A stretch of DNA of 64,000 nucleotides, taken from assembly GCA_965263285.1 (NCBI GenBank), contig CBDHHD010000016.1:868001-932000 (forward strand). The letters are read 5' to 3'. The stretch comes from JASGCP01 sp965263285. GTDB lineage: Bacteria; Bacteroidota; Bacteroidia; Chitinophagales; Chitinophagaceae. Below, piece after piece: positions 53,667-62,401 of the stretch (position 1 is its first letter; each line of letters begins with the position of its first letter). The notes under the pieces were generated by a model. It saw only the letters and a program-made list of their open reading frames with translations. It made no database searches and was not told the origin of the DNA. The position numbers and the translations under genes are program-made.

Positions 53667-54704
53667 ATGTCAAAAAAAATCTTAACAGTATTAACCTTAA
53701 TCGTATTGATGGCTTGTAACAAAGCAGTCAATAACACTCCATCTACCAATAATCTTATAAATGCAAAAAATGGTGTTGCAAGTAATTCTTATGCGAGTGT
53801 ACAATCGTATTCTAATATTGGTGTAGCAGTGGGAGTTAATGGTATTTATCGCACATTGAATGGGGGACAAACTTGGACACAAGTATTTAGCAATAATTCT
53901 ATTATTCTTAGTAGTGTTACTTTTTCATCTGATACTAATGGCGTGGCTTCAGGCTTTGATGTAAATAATCGTAATGGTGTTATTTTTCGTACTACTGATG
54001 CCGGACAAACTTGGACACAAGTATTTAATGCTCCTTATGGTTTTGGTCCAATTCGTTCTGTTGCTTTTTCAACTCCCACAAATGGATTGGCAACTGTAGG
54101 GCAACTTATATATAGCACACAAAACTGCGGACAAACTTGGACACTTTTAAATGATGTTAATACTTTTGCTGATGTTGTATTTTCATCTGCAACAAATGGT
54201 ATAGCAGTTGGAAAAAATTATATTTATCGTACTATTGATGGCGGACAAACTTGGACAAATGTATTTGTTAATAATAATAATCCTACTAGTGTTTTTGGTG
54301 GTGTAACACTTTCACATGCAAATAGTGGTTTAGCACTTAGTTATGATAATGTTTATAACACACAAGACTCAGGGAAGACTTGGACACTTGTAAATATTGG
54401 TGCTTTTTATGGCGCTGCTTTTTCAACTGATACTAATGCTGTAGGATTAAGTAGAAATAATTCAGTCATTTATCTCTCACAAAATGGTGGAAAAACTTGG
54501 ACAAATACATATAGTAACAGTAATGTTATTTTTAATAATATTGCCTTTTCATCTGCTACTAATGGTGTGGTAATTGGTTTTGATAAAAATAATAATAATA
54601 TTAGTTATATTTATCGCACTACTGATGGGGGACAAACTTGGGCACAAGTATTACAAAGTAATAATGTTACTTTTTATGCTGTTGCTTTTGCTCATTCAAA
54701 TTAA
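53667..54704 (+). CDS. Lipoprotein with Asp-box (BNR/Ycf48-like) beta-propeller repeats
   Basis: A 345-residue protein with a lipoprotein signal peptide ending at LMAC (Cys about residue 17), then a Asn/Ser-rich linker and seven or so repeats of about 45 residues, each with an Asp-box-like turn (GGQTWTQVF, AGQTWTQVF, CGQTWTLL, GGQTWTNVF, SGKTWTLV, GGKTWTN, GGQTWAQVL) and a FSS.TNGVA-type strand. This is the Ycf48/sialidase-type propeller fold, usually a binding or assembly scaffold. It lacks sialidase active-site features that I can recognise. It is probably surface or periplasmic. The DNA repeats make it prone to recombination. Confidence 0.8.
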   Translation: MSKKILTVLTLIVLMACNKAVNNTPSTNNLINAKNGVASNSYASVQSYSNIGVAVGVNGIYRTLNGGQTWTQVFSNNSIILSSVTFSSDTNGVASGFDVNNRNGVIFRTTDAGQTWTQVFNAPYGFGPIRSVAFSTPTNGLATVGQLIYSTQNCGQTWTLLNDVNTFADVVFSSATNGIAVGKNYIYRTIDGGQTWTNVFVNNNNPTSVFGGVTLSHANSGLALSYDNVYNTQDSGKTWTLVNIGAFYGAAFSTDTNAVGLSRNNSVIYLSQNGGKTWTNTYSNSNVIFNNIAFSSATNGVVIGFDKNNNNISYIYRTTDGGQTWAQVLQSNNVTFYAVAFAHSN

Positions 54705-54887
54705 ACTTATAAATTTTAAGCGTAATGAGCAAATTAATTGCATTTTAAACAATTTTTTATTTAAGTATAAAAATTAATGTTATTTTTTAAATTAATTTAA
54801 AAATATATATTTCTATTTTACATTTGCTCATTATATAAACAGAAGTAGTCTCTATGCTGAAGAGCAACTTATTAAAGATAATATAAT

Positions 54888-54933
54888 AAAAAAATCTCCT
54901 ATAGAATATTAATATTTCATAGGAGATTTTTTT
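54888..54933. terminator. Bidirectional hairpin terminator
   Basis: A 15-bp perfect stem AAAAAAATCTCCTAT (54888-54902) pairs with ATAGGAGATTTTTTT (54919-54933), with a 16-base loop. A-run and T-run on both sides suit termination from either strand; it follows the Asp-box lipoprotein gene. Confidence 0.8.
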
Positions 54934-55348
54934 ATACCTTAAAAAAATTGCACCTCCCCTTTTTTGTGTATTGAACGAAGTGAACAAATTAACAAGAGGA
55001 ACAATACCAATACATCATTTCTATCTATTTTCCCAATAATGAGTTGACAGAGGAACTCAATGCCTTAAAAAACTCATTCTCGTTAAATTTAATAATTATA
55101 TACTCATGACACTTCTATTCTTTAAAAAACTCATCAATAAATCTTTTTTCCCATCAATATTTAATGCATTATGATTACACAATTTGTTTTTTAAATTTGT
55201 AAAATATCCAACTAAAGCCTGAAATATTTTTGCAAACTCATTCAGAATTTAAAAACAAACTCCTAAATTCGCATGTAGAAACAGTCAATTTTCATCAACA
55301 ACGTTGTGAAACTAAACATATTAATTATATAAATTATTATTACAATTC
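54934..55348. other. Intergenic region with transposase-like remnant and 94-bp repeat
   Basis: On the minus strand an open stretch of about 50 codons (55245 to a TAA at 55096-55098) reads ILNEFAKIFQALVGYF and later DGKKDLLMSFLKNRSVMSI; I do not recognise it. Its beginning overlaps the 94-bp repeat at 55219-55312, which is also found inverted at 13747-13840 (there ILKEFVKIFQ). With the GTTTCACAA end it may be the remnant of an insertion sequence. Confidence 0.45.
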
Positions 55349-55582
55349 ATGAAAAATAAAATCAACAAATTAGGTAATATTTTAAAAAGAAACGAATTAA
55401 AACAAGTAACAGGTGCGGAAATAATTGGTGCTGCTACTCCTTGTAGCACAAGTCCAGATTGTACAAAAAATTGTTTTACTACTCTACAAAAATGTGCTAC
55501 AGAATATCCCAATCTTTCATGTGTTTCTAAAACATGTATGGTTTATTGTACTCCTGGTAGTACAGAAGGTATTTCTTGTTAG
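55349..55582 (+). CDS. Cysteine-rich GG-type leader precursor peptide
   Basis: A 77-residue peptide. The first 22 residues (MKNKINKLGNILKRNELKQV, then TGA) look like the leader of Bacteroidota natural-product precursors cleaved after a small-residue pair. The rest has eight cysteines (PCSTSPDC, KNC, LQKC, LSC, KTC, VYC and the C-terminal ISC), suggesting disulfides or cross-links. Its leader shares LG.(I/V)..R.ELK with the convergent peptide at 56205-56489. No processing enzyme or peptide transporter is in the window. A bacteriocin- or RiPP-like function is inference. Confidence 0.65.
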   Translation: MKNKINKLGNILKRNELKQVTGAEIIGAATPCSTSPDCTKNCFTTLQKCATEYPNLSCVSKTCMVYCTPGSTEGISC

Positions 55583-55646
55583 CAAGCATTTTTTAAAGAT
55601 TATTAAAATATAACAACTGAGAGAAAATTTTTAAACTCTCTTTTTA

Positions 55647-55887
55647 GGTATAACGATTTTTTTAGTGAGCAGGTATTAAAATACACCTTTTTTTTGCAAT
55701 GACTCAGGTATAGATTCATTATTTGTTTTTTTATATCTTTTTCTTTCTTTTGTCTTGATACAAAAGAAAGAAACAAAGAAAAAATCAAGCCTGCAGATAA
55801 AGAGCTACAAAAAGATGTAGCCAAAAATAAATTGGTTTTTTAAAAATATATTATCTTTGTCGTTGCTCACTAAAAAATCGTTATACC
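55647..55887. mobile_element. Short miniature transposon with perfect 8-bp target duplication
   Basis: This 241-bp element has ends GGTATAACGATTTTTTTAGT and its inverted complement (with one fewer T), extending to GTGAGCA. It is flanked on both sides by TCTTTTTA (55639-55646 and 55888-55895), a perfect 8-bp duplication. The interior contains one arm of the longer family (TTTCTTTCTTTTGTCTTGAT palindrome and AAGCCTGCAGATAAAGAGC) with the central hairpin deleted. It is inserted within or beside an ISL3 remnant. Confidence 0.9.
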
Positions 55888-55895
55888 TCTTTTTA

Positions 55896-56160
55896 TTATA
55901 TGACAAAACTGAAGCTATTCATTTGTTTAAAGAATGGTTGTTATAATCAAAATCGGTAAAAATAAGTTTTTTAAACAAAGTCATTGCTACTTTTGAACAA
56001 CACGAAAAAGAAATTATTAATGCATTTGTCACACATACAAAGAGTGCTATGCATGAAAATATAAATGGTAGAATTCAAAATATAATCGCTAAAGCAAAAG
56101 GATTTAAAAGTTATAAAAGATTTAGAATTAATATGCTCTTTTATTTTAGTAACCTACATT
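55896..56160 (+). pseudogene. ISL3-family transposase remnant (C-terminal end)
   Basis: The plus strand reads YDKTEAIHLFKEWL, a break near 55944, then NKVIATFEQHEKEIINAFV and NGRIQNIIAKAKGFKSYKRF, ending RINMLFYF. The pattern of a helix ending, an N-G-x-I-x...I-x-x-x-K-x-x-A-x-G-F core and a following R-F segment is that of ISL3-family transposase C-termini. It has a stop and frame problems and no N-terminal part. Confidence 0.55.
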
Positions 56161-56186
56161 TTTCCTCATAATAAATTTAGTTAATA
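56160..56186. repeat. Miniature-transposon outer-end remnant
   Basis: CCTCATAATAAATTTAGTTA followed by ATACC resembles the right outer end of the GGCATAAC-type element (CCTCACACTAAATTTAGTTA then TGCC). No matching left end is close. Confidence 0.5.
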
Positions 56187-56204
56187 CCAATAAACTATAC
56201 AAAT

Positions 56205-56489
56205 CTATGAACATAAATCAATGGTTTTTCCCCCAGGACCAAGACACCAACATTGCGCTGCTGCAGATCCGCTACTACAACCAAAACCAGCATCAAAATA
56301 TTTACCACTATGTTGATAAAATACACCACTAATAGCACATCTTCTAGATCCACTTAATGTTGTACAAGCTAGATTACAATTGAAACCTCCGCATGTGTAT
56401 CCTTTCCCGCCAATAGAATTTTTCAATTCATCATTTTTCAATTCTTTTCTATTAATAACTTGACCTAAATTTTTCAATTCTTTTTTCAT
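56205..56489 (-). CDS. Cysteine-rich GG-type leader precursor peptide 2
   Basis: A 94-residue peptide convergent with the one at 55349. The leader MKKELKNLGQVINRKELKND ends in SIGG, a double-glycine cleavage site at about residues 27-28. The core (KGYTCGGFNCNLACTTL, RRCAISG, FGCSSG, AQCWCLGPGG and the C-terminal DLCS) has eight cysteines and many Gly/Ser. Two eight-cysteine precursors with related leaders in 1.2 kb suggest a small secreted-peptide locus. Function, modification and export are unknown, and nothing nearby supplies a protease-transporter. Confidence 0.7.
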   Translation of the reverse strand: MKKELKNLGQVINRKELKNDELKNSIGGKGYTCGGFNCNLACTTLSGSRRCAISGVFYQHSGKYFDAGFGCSSGSAAAQCWCLGPGGKTIDLCS

Positions 56490-56551
56490 AAAGATAATAA
56501 ATATTTATATTAAAAAATACTAAATTAAATCATCCATCCCAAATAATAAAT

Positions 56552-57070
56552 GGTATAACGATTTTTTTAATGAACAACCGCAAAAATAATATAGTTTTTT
56601 TAAAAACCAATTTATTTTTGATTTTGAGCTACGGCTTTTTTTGAAGCGCTGGAAGCATGGACTATTAAATACATATACACATGAAAATAATAGGAAATAC
56701 CTGATGAGGACTGCCCTCAGATAAAGAGCGTTACAAAACGAGGTGAGCTAAGCGACCAGCGAGAATGTGGAGGCGGACATTTTTATATATGAATCGTTAT
56801 GATGAGCATAAAGTATGTACATAAAAGACCACTATGGATAAGCTCATCATAACGATTCATACCTAACCGCCTCCCATTCATTCTCGCTAGCGTAGCGAGC
56901 CGTAGTTTTGTAGCTCTTTATCTGCAGGCTTGATTTTTTCTTTGTTTCTTTCTTTTGTCTTGATACAAAAGAAAGAAAAGGATATAAAAAATAAATGATG
57001 AACCTATACCTGAGTAATTACAAAAAACACAAATACCCCCCCCAGCACCTCAAAAAAAGTTTTAGCCAAA
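56552..57070. mobile_element. Miniature-transposon copy upstream of the yebC-like gene
   Basis: It begins GGTATAACGATTTTTTTAAT and has the full hairpin core (ATGAATCGTTATGATGAGC at about 56789 and its complement near 56840-56860), the TTTCTTTCTTTTGTCTTGAT palindrome and the CCCAGCACCTCAAAAAAAG arm. The right outer end is missing: the sequence diverges after TTTTAGCC and runs into the yebC promoter. Confidence 0.75.
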
Positions 57071-57078
57071 AATGTTTT

Positions 57079-57086
57079 TATATTTG
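57079..57086 (+). promoter_or_regulatory. -7 box of the yebC-like gene
   Basis: TATATTTG lies 24 bases before the ATG at 57111 and directly after the truncated right arm of a miniature transposon, so transposon DNA may provide the -33 region. Confidence 0.55.
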
Positions 57087-57110
57087 CAAATTAAATAATA
57101 CACATTTTAT

Positions 57111-57836
57111 ATGGGACGAATATTTGAAGTTAGAAAAGCTACCATGTTTGCTCGTTGGGATAGGATGGCAAAACAATTTACACGAATTGGAAAAGAAATT
57201 GCTATTGCCGTAAAAGCAGGAGGAGCAGACCCTAATATAAACTCCGCATTACGAAGATGTATTCAGAATGCCAAGAGTTGCAATATGCCCAAAGACAGAA
57301 TAGAAGCAGCTATTAAAAGAGCATTAGGGAAAGAAATGGATAACTACGAAGAGATTCTCCACGAAGGATACGCACCTCATGGAGTAGCACTAATGGTAGA
57401 GACTGCTACCGACAACCATGTACGCACAGCCGCAAATGTAAAATCGCATTTTAATAAAGGAGGTGGGAGTATGGGGAATAGCGGAAGCGTAAGCTTTCAA
57501 TTTAAAAAAATGGGGGTGTTTACATTAAAAATGGAGCACATATCGTCTATAGAGGACTTAGAATTAGAGCTCATTGACCATGGATTAGAAGAATTAGGCG
57601 AAAGCATAAACGAACATAATCAATCAATTCTTGTATTAAGATGTAATTTTATTGACTTTGGGAAGCTACAAAAAGCATTAGAAGACAAAAAAATAATACC
57701 CATCAGTGCAGAAAAAGAATGGATACCTACTACTACGGTACCTGTAACTGATAACCAGGCTGAAGATGTAAGTAAACTAATTGAACGATTAGAACAAGAC
57801 GATGATGTAAGTAAGGTATTTCATAATATGGCATAA
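57111..57836 (+). CDS. yebC: YebC/PmpR-family regulator
   Basis: A 241-residue protein of the YebC/TACO1 family. The first Met (MGRIFEVRKATMFARWDRMAKQFTRIGKEI) is the family's usual start in Bacteroidota; then NSALRRCIQNAKSCNMPKDRIEAAIKRALGK, YEEILHEGYAPHGVALMVE and FNKGGGSMGNSGSVSF, the typical central loop. Family members have been described as transcription regulators and as translation factors easing proline stretches; which applies here cannot be told. It is convergent with the M20 peptidase gene. Confidence 0.95.
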   Translation: MGRIFEVRKATMFARWDRMAKQFTRIGKEIAIAVKAGGADPNINSALRRCIQNAKSCNMPKDRIEAAIKRALGKEMDNYEEILHEGYAPHGVALMVETATDNHVRTAANVKSHFNKGGGSMGNSGSVSFQFKKMGVFTLKMEHISSIEDLELELIDHGLEELGESINEHNQSILVLRCNFIDFGKLQKALEDKKIIPISAEKEWIPTTTVPVTDNQAEDVSKLIERLEQDDDVSKVFHNMA

Positions 57837-57880
57837 TAGCCAACTACCTTCTATCCAATTCAATAGATTACAACAACACT

Positions 57881-59263
57881 TTAATGCAAAGACACAAAGT
57901 GCTTATAGAAATAAGGAATTGTTTCAATTCCCTTATAAAAGTTTATAATATTATATTTCTCATTAGGACTATGTAAATTATCATCTTCTAATCCAAAACC
58001 AAGGAAAATAGACTTGCAACCTAAAACACGCTCAAATGATATAGTAATAGGAATACTTCCACCTCCGTGCACCGGAAAAGGCTCCTTCCCATTGAGTGTC
58101 TCTTGCATAGCTTTGGAAGCAGCTATATATCCTTTATGAGTAGTATCAAGATTATACGGATCACCTAGCCCACCCAATAAAACAATATCTATTTTAACAG
58201 AAGGAGGCGTTATTTTTCTTAAATGATTACTCACAAGGTTAAATATTCTTTCTGCCGATTGGTTAGCCACTAATCTACAAGATATTTTTGCTGATGCTTT
58301 TGAAGGCAATACAGTTTTTGCCCCTTCTCCAATATAGCCTCCCCATATTCCATTCACTTCTAAAGTAGGCCGAATACCTACTCTCTCAAGGGTAGTATAT
58401 CCTTTCTCACCCCACAACTCCTGTACTTCGAGTGATTTCTTATACATATTACTATCAAAAGGATGCTTATTTATATTTTTCCTTTCTTCTTCAGAAAAAG
58501 ACAACACATCATCATAAAAATGAGGAATAGTAATATGATTATTTTCATCATGCAAACTGGCCAACATTTTAGATAAAATAAGATTAGGATTTGCTACTGC
58601 TCCTCCAAATATTCCACTATGCAAGTCACGATTAGGTCCTGTTAATGTTACTTCAAAGTACACCAAACCCCGCACACTTACATCTAAACTAGGCTCTTCC
58701 AAACTATTCAAATGGCTATCACTAATTAAAACAATATCTGCTTTTAATAGATCTTTATGCTCTTTTAAAAAATGTTCTAAATGTTTACTTCCCACTTCCT
58801 CCTCTCCTTCAATAATAAATTTAATATTTACAGAAGGGATTGTATTTGTTTTATACATCAATTCAAATGCCTTAATATGCATAAACATTTGACCTTTATC
58901 ATCACTAGACCCTCTTGCATAGATCTTGCCATCTTTAATAGTGGGTGTAAAAGGAGGATGGTGCCACAGCTCTATAGGATCAACTGGTTGTACATCATAA
59001 TGCCCATATACAAGAACAGTGGGGTACTCGGGATTCAATATATATTCTCCATATACAATAGGATGTCCCGGCGTAGTATATATATGTGTACTCTTTAATC
59101 CTACCATATCCATTTGCTTTTTTATTTCTTCGGCACAATAGCAAATATCTTTTTGGTGTTCTTTTTTAGCACTTACACTTGGAATGCGTAAGAGTGCCAA
59201 AAGCTCTTCTAAAAATCTATCTTTATGTTTATCTAAATATTCTTCCCATATAGCTTGCTTCAT
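57881..59263 (-). CDS. M20-family dipeptidase
   Basis: A 460-residue zinc dipeptidase. Metal ligands and surroundings are visible: YGHYDVQPVDPIELWHHPPF (His, about residue 87), RGSSDDKGQM (bridging Asp), EGEEEVGSKH (catalytic Glu and metal Glu), LISDSHL, DLHSGIFGGAVANP (dimerisation His) and HGGGSIPIT near the end with GFGLEDDNLHSPNEKY. No signal peptide is seen, so it acts in the cytoplasm, probably on peptides taken up or from turnover. It is the second of two adjacent minus-strand peptidase genes, 23 bases after the M42 gene. Confidence 0.94.
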   Translation of the reverse strand: MKQAIWEEYLDKHKDRFLEELLALLRIPSVSAKKEHQKDICYCAEEIKKQMDMVGLKSTHIYTTPGHPIVYGEYILNPEYPTVLVYGHYDVQPVDPIELWHHPPFTPTIKDGKIYARGSSDDKGQMFMHIKAFELMYKTNTIPSVNIKFIIEGEEEVGSKHLEHFLKEHKDLLKADIVLISDSHLNSLEEPSLDVSVRGLVYFEVTLTGPNRDLHSGIFGGAVANPNLILSKMLASLHDENNHITIPHFYDDVLSFSEEERKNINKHPFDSNMYKKSLEVQELWGEKGYTTLERVGIRPTLEVNGIWGGYIGEGAKTVLPSKASAKISCRLVANQSAERIFNLVSNHLRKITPPSVKIDIVLLGGLGDPYNLDTTHKGYIAASKAMQETLNGKEPFPVHGGGSIPITISFERVLGCKSIFLGFGLEDDNLHSPNEKYNIINFYKGIETIPYFYKHFVSLH

Positions 59264-59286
59264 GATAACTTTTTTTTATAATAAGA

Positions 59287-60387
59287 CTAAAAATATTTTA
59301 AATTTATTTTTGGAGTAATAGCACAAAGGGTTTCATAAATCAATGCAATAACATCTTCTATATCTTTTTGGTAAACCATCTCTACCGTTGTGTGCATATA
59401 TCTAAGTGGCAATGATATTAATACAGAAGGGCAACCGTCATTAGCATAAGCAAAGCTATCTGTATCTGTTCCTGTTGATCTAGACGCTGTAATAAACTGC
59501 ATAGGTATTTTACTCTTTTTTCCTACATCTTTAACAAATTCAATCAATTTATTATGTACAGCAGGTGCATACGAAAGCGTAGGTCCTTCTCCACAAGAAA
59601 TATCCCCATTTATGTATTTACTCATCATAGGAGTCTGTGTATCATGTGTTACATCTGTTACAATAGCTATATCGGGTTTAATGCGTCGGGCAATCATCTC
59701 GGCTCCCCGTAATCCAATTTCTTCCTGAACCGAATTCACTATATATAAAGAAAAAGGTAATTTTATTTTATTAATAGATAAATGCTTTAATACCTCTGCG
59801 ATCATAAATCCTCCTATCCGATTATCTAACGCCCTCCCAGCAATATAATTATAAGGTAAGAATTCTAATCCATCTTGATATGTAACCAACGATCCCACTG
59901 CAATACCTAATTCCTTTACTTCTTTTTTATTTCTTGCTCCACAATCAATCCATATATTCTCTAATTTTGTTTGATATTCTTTTTCTCTCACATGAATAGC
60001 AGGCCAACCAATCACTCCTTTTACAATTCCCTTATCGCCATGAATATTCACACGCATGCTAGGTGCAATTTGAGGATCGACCCCTCCGTTTCTTTTTAAA
60101 TAGATAAGTCCATTACTTTCAATATAATTTACAAACCAGCTAATCTCGTCACTATGTGCTTCAATCACCACTTTAAATGTATGAGAAGGATTTACCACCC
60201 CTACCACTGTTCCATAAGGGTCCACTATTTCTTTATCAATATACGGCTTAATATATTCTAACCATTTTTTCTGACCTGCCACTTCGGCTCCTGTGGGACT
60301 TGCTGTACTAATATAATCAGATAAAAATGCCAAAGATTTTTTATCCAAACTCCATTTGCTTTTTTTCAACTCTTTTTGATTAGGCAT
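59287..60387 (-). CDS. M42-family metallopeptidase (aminopeptidase)
   Basis: A 366-residue enzyme of the M42 (glutamyl aminopeptidase/tetrahedral aminopeptidase) family. Conserved segments are YISTASPTGAEVAG, VVIEAHSDEISWFV (metal His and Asp), GRALDNRIGGFMIAEVL (bridging Asp), NSVQEEIGLRGAEMIA (catalytic Glu pair), IVTDVTHDT and SRSTGTDTDSFAYAN with ISLPLRYMHTTVEMV (last His). It is cytoplasmic, having no signal peptide. It precedes the M20 dipeptidase gene, consistent with stepwise peptide breakdown. Confidence 0.94.
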   Translation of the reverse strand: MPNQKELKKSKWSLDKKSLAFLSDYISTASPTGAEVAGQKKWLEYIKPYIDKEIVDPYGTVVGVVNPSHTFKVVIEAHSDEISWFVNYIESNGLIYLKRNGGVDPQIAPSMRVNIHGDKGIVKGVIGWPAIHVREKEYQTKLENIWIDCGARNKKEVKELGIAVGSLVTYQDGLEFLPYNYIAGRALDNRIGGFMIAEVLKHLSINKIKLPFSLYIVNSVQEEIGLRGAEMIARRIKPDIAIVTDVTHDTQTPMMSKYINGDISCGEGPTLSYAPAVHNKLIEFVKDVGKKSKIPMQFITASRSTGTDTDSFAYANDGCPSVLISLPLRYMHTTVEMVYQKDIEDVIALIYETLCAITPKINLKYF

Positions 60388-60476
60388 ATATAAAATTAAT
60401 TTTTTGTATTATAACACCTCTAACCATCATCAATATTTTGTTTAAAAACAATATATACAAACTATGGCGAATGTTA

Positions 60477-60944
60477 TTATGCAAGATATGATTGATACAT
60501 CCAACAAGCTTTTTCTTGTGCTTTAATATAATCACTCATCAAAGCTACTGTTGACTCATCCCCCGCATCACCGGCTAATTCAACAATCACTCTTTGCATA
60601 TCTAATAAAATAAGAATAGAAGAAGATATTTTTCTAAGACCCTCCGTTCCATCATGCACATTTTTTAACGATTTAATAGTAGACAATTTAGTGTATTCAT
60701 CAAAAGTGTGTAAAGGAACATGCCCAAGGGTAAGAATTCTTTCTGCTATTTCATCTATCTTTTCTGATAAATCATTATATATCTCCTCAAATTTCTCATG
60801 CAATAAAAAAAAGTTATTTCCTGTAATATTCCAATGTAATCCTCTCACATTCATATGTAACACTTGATAATGAGCTAAAAGAGCATTTAACTTTTCGGCA
60901 ATAACACTTGCTTTTGTCTTATCTAATCCAATATTTGTAGGCAT
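60477..60944 (-). CDS. dps: Dps-family ferritin-like protein
   Basis: A 155-residue protein that stores iron and protects DNA. I choose ATG 60944 (MPTNIGLDKTKAS) because the longer frame starts inside the preceding exbB gene. The ferroxidase region is HMNVRGLHWNITGNNFFLLH, KFEEIYNDLSEKIDEIAERI, with the His, Asp and Glu ligands in place; VPLHTFDEY follows. It would form a 12-mer in the cytoplasm. It follows exbB closely (28 bases between stop and start) and may share its transcript. Confidence 0.93.
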   Translation of the reverse strand: MPTNIGLDKTKASVIAEKLNALLAHYQVLHMNVRGLHWNITGNNFFLLHEKFEEIYNDLSEKIDEIAERILTLGHVPLHTFDEYTKLSTIKSLKNVHDGTEGLRKISSSILILLDMQRVIVELAGDAGDESTVALMSDYIKAQEKACWMYQSYLA

Positions 60945-60972
60945 AATTATAGTGGTTTTAATGTATAAAAAA

Positions 60973-61689
60973 TTATTTTGAAGTAGGTTCATGCAAAATA
61001 TCTATAAATTCAGATGCAGCAATTTCCATTTTATTAACAATTTTATTTACCTGTGTACTTAAATAATGATGAGCTAAATATGCTAAAAGTCCTACAATTA
61101 AACCAGAAGCAGAAGTAACCATTTTTACATAAATACCGCCGGCAATAGTATTTAATTCAAATCCACTTGAATTAATATTTTCAAACAATTCAATCATTCC
61201 TACAATAGTACCTAAAAAACCAAACATAGGGGCAATGCCTGCAATAACAGACAAAATGGTTAGATTTTTTTCCATTTCAAAAATTTCTAACTTACCAGCA
61301 TTCTCCATGCTTCTTTCAATTGATTCAATAGGTTTGCCTATTCTAATAAGACCCTTATCTATCATTTTAGCAACAGGACTATTTGTATTTTTTGCTAAAG
61401 ACTTAGCAGCTGATAGATTACCCGACATAATATTATCTCTAATGATATTCATAAAACGCGTATCTGTTCTTGAATAAGATCGCAAAGCTATTAGTCTTTC
61501 TATAAAAACATACACAGCCACTATAAATAAAAAATAAAGAGGATACATAATCCACCCTCCTTTCTGTAACAAGTCAAATAAAGATTGTTTACTTGCTCCT
61601 GTGGCATTCATAGCATTAATGGCAGTATCTACTACTCTTGTAGAGGTAACAGTTTGTGTAGTAATATTAGCAATATAAAATGACAACAT
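60973..61689 (-). CDS. exbB: MotA/TolQ/ExbB proton-channel family protein
   Basis: A 238-residue inner-membrane protein. After a short start come a membrane helix (GGWIMYPLYFLFIVAVYVFI), a cytoplasmic stretch (LRSYSRTDTRFMNIIRDNIM), and the hallmark IAGIAPMFGFLGTIVGMIELF with a second helix, then VTSASGLIVGLLAYLAHHYL. It would power TonB or Tol. The TonB-like gene at 41749 and three SusC receptors are the natural partners; exbD would normally follow but the next gene is dps. Confidence 0.92.
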   Translation of the reverse strand: MLSFYIANITTQTVTSTRVVDTAINAMNATGASKQSLFDLLQKGGWIMYPLYFLFIVAVYVFIERLIALRSYSRTDTRFMNIIRDNIMSGNLSAAKSLAKNTNSPVAKMIDKGLIRIGKPIESIERSMENAGKLEIFEMEKNLTILSVIAGIAPMFGFLGTIVGMIELFENINSSGFELNTIAGGIYVKMVTSASGLIVGLLAYLAHHYLSTQVNKIVNKMEIAASEFIDILHEPTSK

Positions 61690-61711
61690 AATAGTAAATA
61701 CAATTCGTTAG

Positions 61712-62125
61712 TTAAAAAGGTAAATCCTCATTGTCTTGTTGAGTGCTACTCGAAGAAGAAACAGGCTTTACTGGCGAACTTATACTTACCAAAGGTGGGG
61801 GTGGAGGAGCAGATAAAGTAGTAGGATTTTCTGCTGCTTCTTCTAAACGCCAAGCATCTAAATTAGTAATAAATGCCTCTCTTCCATCTTTCATCCATTT
61901 TGTACCTCTCACATTAAAGGAAACTTTCACATTCGTACCCTCTACATATTTATCTATCAAACTTGTTTTATCTTGTGTGCATTGAAAACGAATATAATTC
62001 GGAATACTTCTGCCATCTGGCAACGAAGTTATTTGCTCCACTATAAACTCTCGCACACTAAAGGACTCTGTTTTTTTCTGAATGTCAAATTTTTTAAATA
62101 GCTTGCCATATAATTCGTATGCCAT
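61712..62125 (-). CDS. DUF3127 protein with SSB-like C-terminal tip
   Basis: A 137-residue protein. The N-terminal 95 residues (YELYGKLFKKFDIQKKTESF, then SVREFIVEQ and FNVRGTKWMKDGREAFITNLDAWRLE) match DUF3127, an OB-fold-like family of Bacteroidota. A Pro/Ser-rich linker leads to NEDLPF at the very end, the acidic and hydrophobic tip that SSB proteins use to bind repair and replication proteins. A single-stranded nucleic-acid-binding role is inference. The gene lies 22 bases before exbB on the same strand. Confidence 0.8.
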   Translation of the reverse strand: MAYELYGKLFKKFDIQKKTESFSVREFIVEQITSLPDGRSIPNYIRFQCTQDKTSLIDKYVEGTNVKVSFNVRGTKWMKDGREAFITNLDAWRLEEAAENPTTLSAPPPPPLVSISSPVKPVSSSSSTQQDNEDLPF

Positions 62126-62401
62126 AAAATAATAATTAATTTAATTAAACTACAAAATTACAATAATTAATCTTTCATATTACAAATATTTTTTATGATT
62201 GTTACGCAGACAACTAGTAAAAAACGGTTATTTTTTTGAGACGCAGATAATCACTATTGCACTTACCTATTCGTCCTGCAAGGCTGCATTCAAAGTTTAA
62301 GTGCAACACATTATAAGGATAACACATTAAGAAGGAAGAGACCGCAACGGGTATTCTTTTTATACATTATCCCCTTTAAAATTATTTAATGAGTTTACGC
62401 A

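Noticed and set aside
55603..55824. 73-codon minus-strand frame within the short miniature transposon
   Set aside because: It crosses the insertion boundary and is made of repeat sequence.
62126..62401. Possible small RNA or gene between hsdR and the DUF3127 gene
   Set aside because: No start-stop frame, hairpin or repeat of note; nothing supported.
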